Source: Firmicutes bacterium CAG:552 (GTDB lineage: Bacteria > Bacillota > Clostridia > Christensenellales > Pumilibacteraceae). Taken from it: a DNA stretch of 6,717 nucleotides. Positions within the stretch are counted from its first letter, which is position 1, and every line of letters begins with the position of its first letter. Shown piece by piece: positions 4,989-6,717 of the stretch. The stretch lies in NCBI GenBank assembly GCA_000435495.1, contig FR884028.1:28921-35637 (forward strand), written 5' to 3'. The translations under genes were made by a program, and so were the position numbers. The notes under the pieces were generated by a model. It did no database searches and was not told the origin of the DNA. It saw only the letters and a program-made list of their open reading frames with translations.

Positions 4989-5786
4989 ATGACAATCGAA
5001 CAACTTGTAAACAGCTCCTTGGAGAGCGGAATAAGGCCTATCGAGCTTAGGCTATGCGGTATCGTGAATCCGCAGGGAGATACGATTGCTTACCGCAGCG
5101 AATCTAAGATAAACAGTATCGTATGCGGATGTTTGGGACCGGCGGACTATGCGGACGCAATAGATTTCAGCGAAGCCGGCGAAGAATTGTTTCTTAGAAA
5201 CATTGCGCTTGCCGCACTCGTACTAAGTAAAAAGACGAACGAAGGCAAAAGGTTGGAGTGGATATCGGTAAGATGTCCTACTGTGTTTCTGGAAGATGCA
5301 AATGCCGTAAGCAAGCTTTTGTCTAAGTTGAAGTCGATAGGCTGCGAGTCGCTGAAAAATAGGCTTTGCATAGAACTTAGCGACGAAATTATGACTAACG
5401 TAAGCGAAGTCATAAAGAGCAGAATTATCGACCTGAAGTCGATAGGTTTAAAGGTGTGTATTTACGGCGGCGGAAAGAAGTCGTTTGCATTTATGATGCT
5501 TCCGTCGGTAAGAGCCGATTACCTAATTATCGAAGGTTACGACAGCTCTCGTAACGACGGGAGCGAAGTGTATGGAGCTATAGCAAGTCTAGCGTCAAGC
5601 CTCGGTGCAAAAGTTATAATAGAGTCTGTAAGAACCGAAAAAGACCTTTATGAGCTAAGCAGACGAGACATTCGTTATGCGCTTGTAAGCGGAAGCGAGC
5701 TTGCAAAGAACTTCGGCGCAAACGACTTAAATTTGCTTGCAGAAGAATTCGTAGGAGCGGAGGTGGCAAAGTTGTATGCCGAATGA
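4989..5786 (+). CDS. Degenerate EAL-domain protein, probably catalytically inactive
   Basis: This 265-aa cytoplasmic protein has no signal peptide, membrane helix or second domain, and its length fits a lone EAL domain. The fold can be followed by alignment to memory of the family: PIELRLCGIV (17-26) for the first strand; YRSESKINS (35-43) where active enzymes have YEALLRWxx, so E-A-L is R-S-E; SVRCP (93-97) for VNLS; CIELSDE (127-133) for xEITES, keeping Glu129; CIYGGGK (157-163) for the catalytic DDFGTG; YLIIEG (178-183) for LKID; and IIESVRTE (210-217) for AEGVETE, keeping Glu212 only. Loss of most metal- and substrate-binding residues argues against phosphodiesterase activity, and c-di-GMP binding is doubtful. 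A role as a protein-interaction partner is an inference. It is the first gene behind the c-di-GMP riboswitch and overlaps the next gene by 11 bases, suggesting translational coupling. The EAL assignment is from pattern similarity only. Confidence 0.8.
   Translation: MTIEQLVNSSLESGIRPIELRLCGIVNPQGDTIAYRSESKINSIVCGCLGPADYADAIDFSEAGEELFLRNIALAALVLSKKTNEGKRLEWISVRCPTVFLEDANAVSKLLSKLKSIGCESLKNRLCIELSDEIMTNVSEVIKSRIIDLKSIGLKVCIYGGGKKSFAFMMLPSVRADYLIIEGYDSSRNDGSEVYGAIASLASSLGAKVIIESVRTEKDLYELSRRDIRYALVSGSELAKNFGANDLNLLAEEFVGAEVAKLYAE
5759..5766 (+). promoter_or_regulatory. Ribosome binding site of the surface-protein gene, inside the upstream gene
   Basis: GGAGGTGG lies within the last codons of the EAL-like gene, ending 9 bases before the ATG at 5776. 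The site and the 11-base gene overlap point to coupled translation. Confidence 0.7.
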
Positions 5787-6615
5787 CAAAAAAGTTAATT
5801 CGCCTTTACGCCGCACCGCCGCCGAGATAAAGAATTATCGTAGGTTCAAGCGAATTATCCCTGCCGCTATAGGACTTGTGGCTGCGTTTCTTGCGATAGT
5901 GTATGTCATAGCGTTGATTTTCGACGATTTGGGTAGCTTTACTATTTCCGTGTCGTCGCCGTCGGATGCAAAGTACTCACTGTCGTTGGACGTGTCGGAC
6001 ACTATCGGCGATCCGACGTCAAAGCTAAACTTTAGGACGTCTGCAAAGATACAAAACATTTCTCGCTGGGATTTGCCGAAAGATTTAAACGATAACGGCG
6101 GCGTTGAGTATGGCGAGCTTATGTATATAAAGTACACGTTCTTCCTTAAAAATAACGGCGAGGAATGTTCGTACAAGTTTAAACTTAACATACTTAAGCA
6201 AACGAAAGGCGTTGAGGAAGCAGTCAGAGTAAGAGTTTATTACACGCCCGATTATTACAATCCCGAAACAGGCGATTACAATTACGGTAACGATTATCTG
6301 GACTACGCCAAGCCGCAATACGGCAAGGGAGGTTTGCCGGAGCGAGATCCCGACGAGGATCAAGACGACGATCCCGACGAGCCGGACCTTTATGAACAGC
6401 GTCGACTTATTATGAATAATTTTGAAAGTGACGCAACGGTAATGACGAAATGGTGTAATAGGTTTGCAGCAGGCGGAATAGCCAAGTTTACCGTGGTGCT
6501 GTGGTTAGAAGGCTCCGATCCTCAATGTCACGAGAGTTACATAGCGGCAGGCGACGGTTGCGAGTTTAAACTCGCAATGTCGGTAGAAGCGTATGCGCCC
6601 AGAGACGATTCCTGA
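5776..6615 (+). CDS. Membrane-anchored extracellular protein, SipW-dependent/TasA-like C-terminal motif
   Basis: The 279-aa product has a Lys/Arg-rich N-terminus, one hydrophobic helix (about 28-49) and a long polar remainder, so the bulk should lie outside the cell, anchored by an uncleaved signal-anchor; no clear signal-peptidase site was seen. The ectodomain looks beta-rich (FTISVSS 55-61, YIKYTFFLKNNG 117-128, RVRVYY 151-156). The segment FTVVLWLEGSDPQC (238-251) resembles the W-EG-DP-C motif near the end of many clostridial SipW-dependent, TasA/camelysin-like surface proteins; this is recalled, not searched. DLNDNGGVEYGE (103-114) matches the EF-hand loop pattern DxNxNGxVxxxE, and an acidic run DPDEDQDDDPDEPD (191-204) may also bind cations. 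Cysteines at 131, 227, 251 and 262 could form disulfides. It overlaps the EAL-like gene by 11 bases and is under the same c-di-GMP riboswitch, which fits an adhesin or matrix role. Exact function is unknown. Confidence 0.82.
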   Translation: MPNDKKVNSPLRRTAAEIKNYRRFKRIIPAAIGLVAAFLAIVYVIALIFDDLGSFTISVSSPSDAKYSLSLDVSDTIGDPTSKLNFRTSAKIQNISRWDLPKDLNDNGGVEYGELMYIKYTFFLKNNGEECSYKFKLNILKQTKGVEEAVRVRVYYTPDYYNPETGDYNYGNDYLDYAKPQYGKGGLPERDPDEDQDDDPDEPDLYEQRRLIMNNFESDATVMTKWCNRFAAGGIAKFTVVLWLEGSDPQCHESYIAAGDGCEFKLAMSVEAYAPRDDS

Positions 6616-6680
6616 ATAGTAACGGCGCAAGTGTTACATTAATGTCTGTTACTTTTCTTTTAAGAAAAAGAATAGTAACA
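6614..6680 (+). other. Hairpin and repeated GTAAC/GTTAC arms after the surface-protein gene
   Basis: TGTTACT (6647-6653) pairs with AGTAACA (6674-6680), and after one T-T mismatch TTCTTTT (6655-6661) pairs with AAAAGAA (6666-6672) around loop AAGA, giving 14 pairs. No U-tract follows, so it is not a standard intrinsic terminator; it could protect the 3' end or be a weak terminator. GAATAGTAAC occurs twice (6614-6623, 6670-6679), so its first copy can also pair with GTTAC at 6632-6636 or GTTACT at 6648-6653, allowing alternative folds. Confidence 0.5.
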
Positions 6681-6717
6681 AGATAGGGACGAAAAAGCGA
6701 ATAGCGTAAGATAACGT

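Overview
The window looks like the chromosome of a low-to-moderate GC Gram-positive bacterium, most likely an uncultured member of the Clostridia (Bacillota). The basis is the dnaE then pfkA gene order common in that class, strong AGGAGG-type ribosome binding sites, near-consensus sigma-A promoters, and a class I cyclic-di-GMP (GEMM-I) riboswitch with an intrinsic terminator as its expression platform. This assignment is an inference from gene content. All genes are on the + strand.

Layout. Bases 1-1436 hold the 3' part of dnaE (replicative DNA polymerase III alpha subunit), cut by the left window edge. After a 282-bp gap comes pfkA (1719-2711), a complete ATP-type 6-phosphofructokinase. A 360-bp gap follows. 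It contains a perfect 14-bp tandem repeat and ends in a TTGACA-17-TAAAAT promoter that serves a six-helix membrane diguanylate cyclase (3072-4310) with an intact GGEEF site but no inhibitory I-site. A clean intrinsic terminator (4336-4367) closes this unit.

The next 620 bp are regulatory. An array of 10-bp-phased A-tracts (4586-4641) leads into a perfect TTGACA-17-TATAAT promoter (4645-4673). The transcript then carries a GEMM-I c-di-GMP aptamer (about 4717-4800) and an overlapping terminator (4784-4829). The leader controls two overlapping genes. The first (4989-5786) encodes a degenerate EAL-domain protein that has lost nearly all catalytic residues. The second (5776-6615) encodes a membrane-anchored extracellular protein with a WLEG-x-DP-x-C motif, a very acidic segment and an EF-hand-like loop. 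A hairpin without a U-tract follows the last gene.

The right half therefore reads as a self-contained c-di-GMP module: a synthase likely free of product inhibition, an RNA sensor wired by its structure as an ON switch, and an output operon of a pseudo-EAL protein plus a surface protein. The individual parts belong to known families. The combination, with a c-di-GMP riboswitch driving an apparently dead EAL protein coupled to a surface protein, is the most interesting item here. Functional links between the genes are inferred from position and sequence only.
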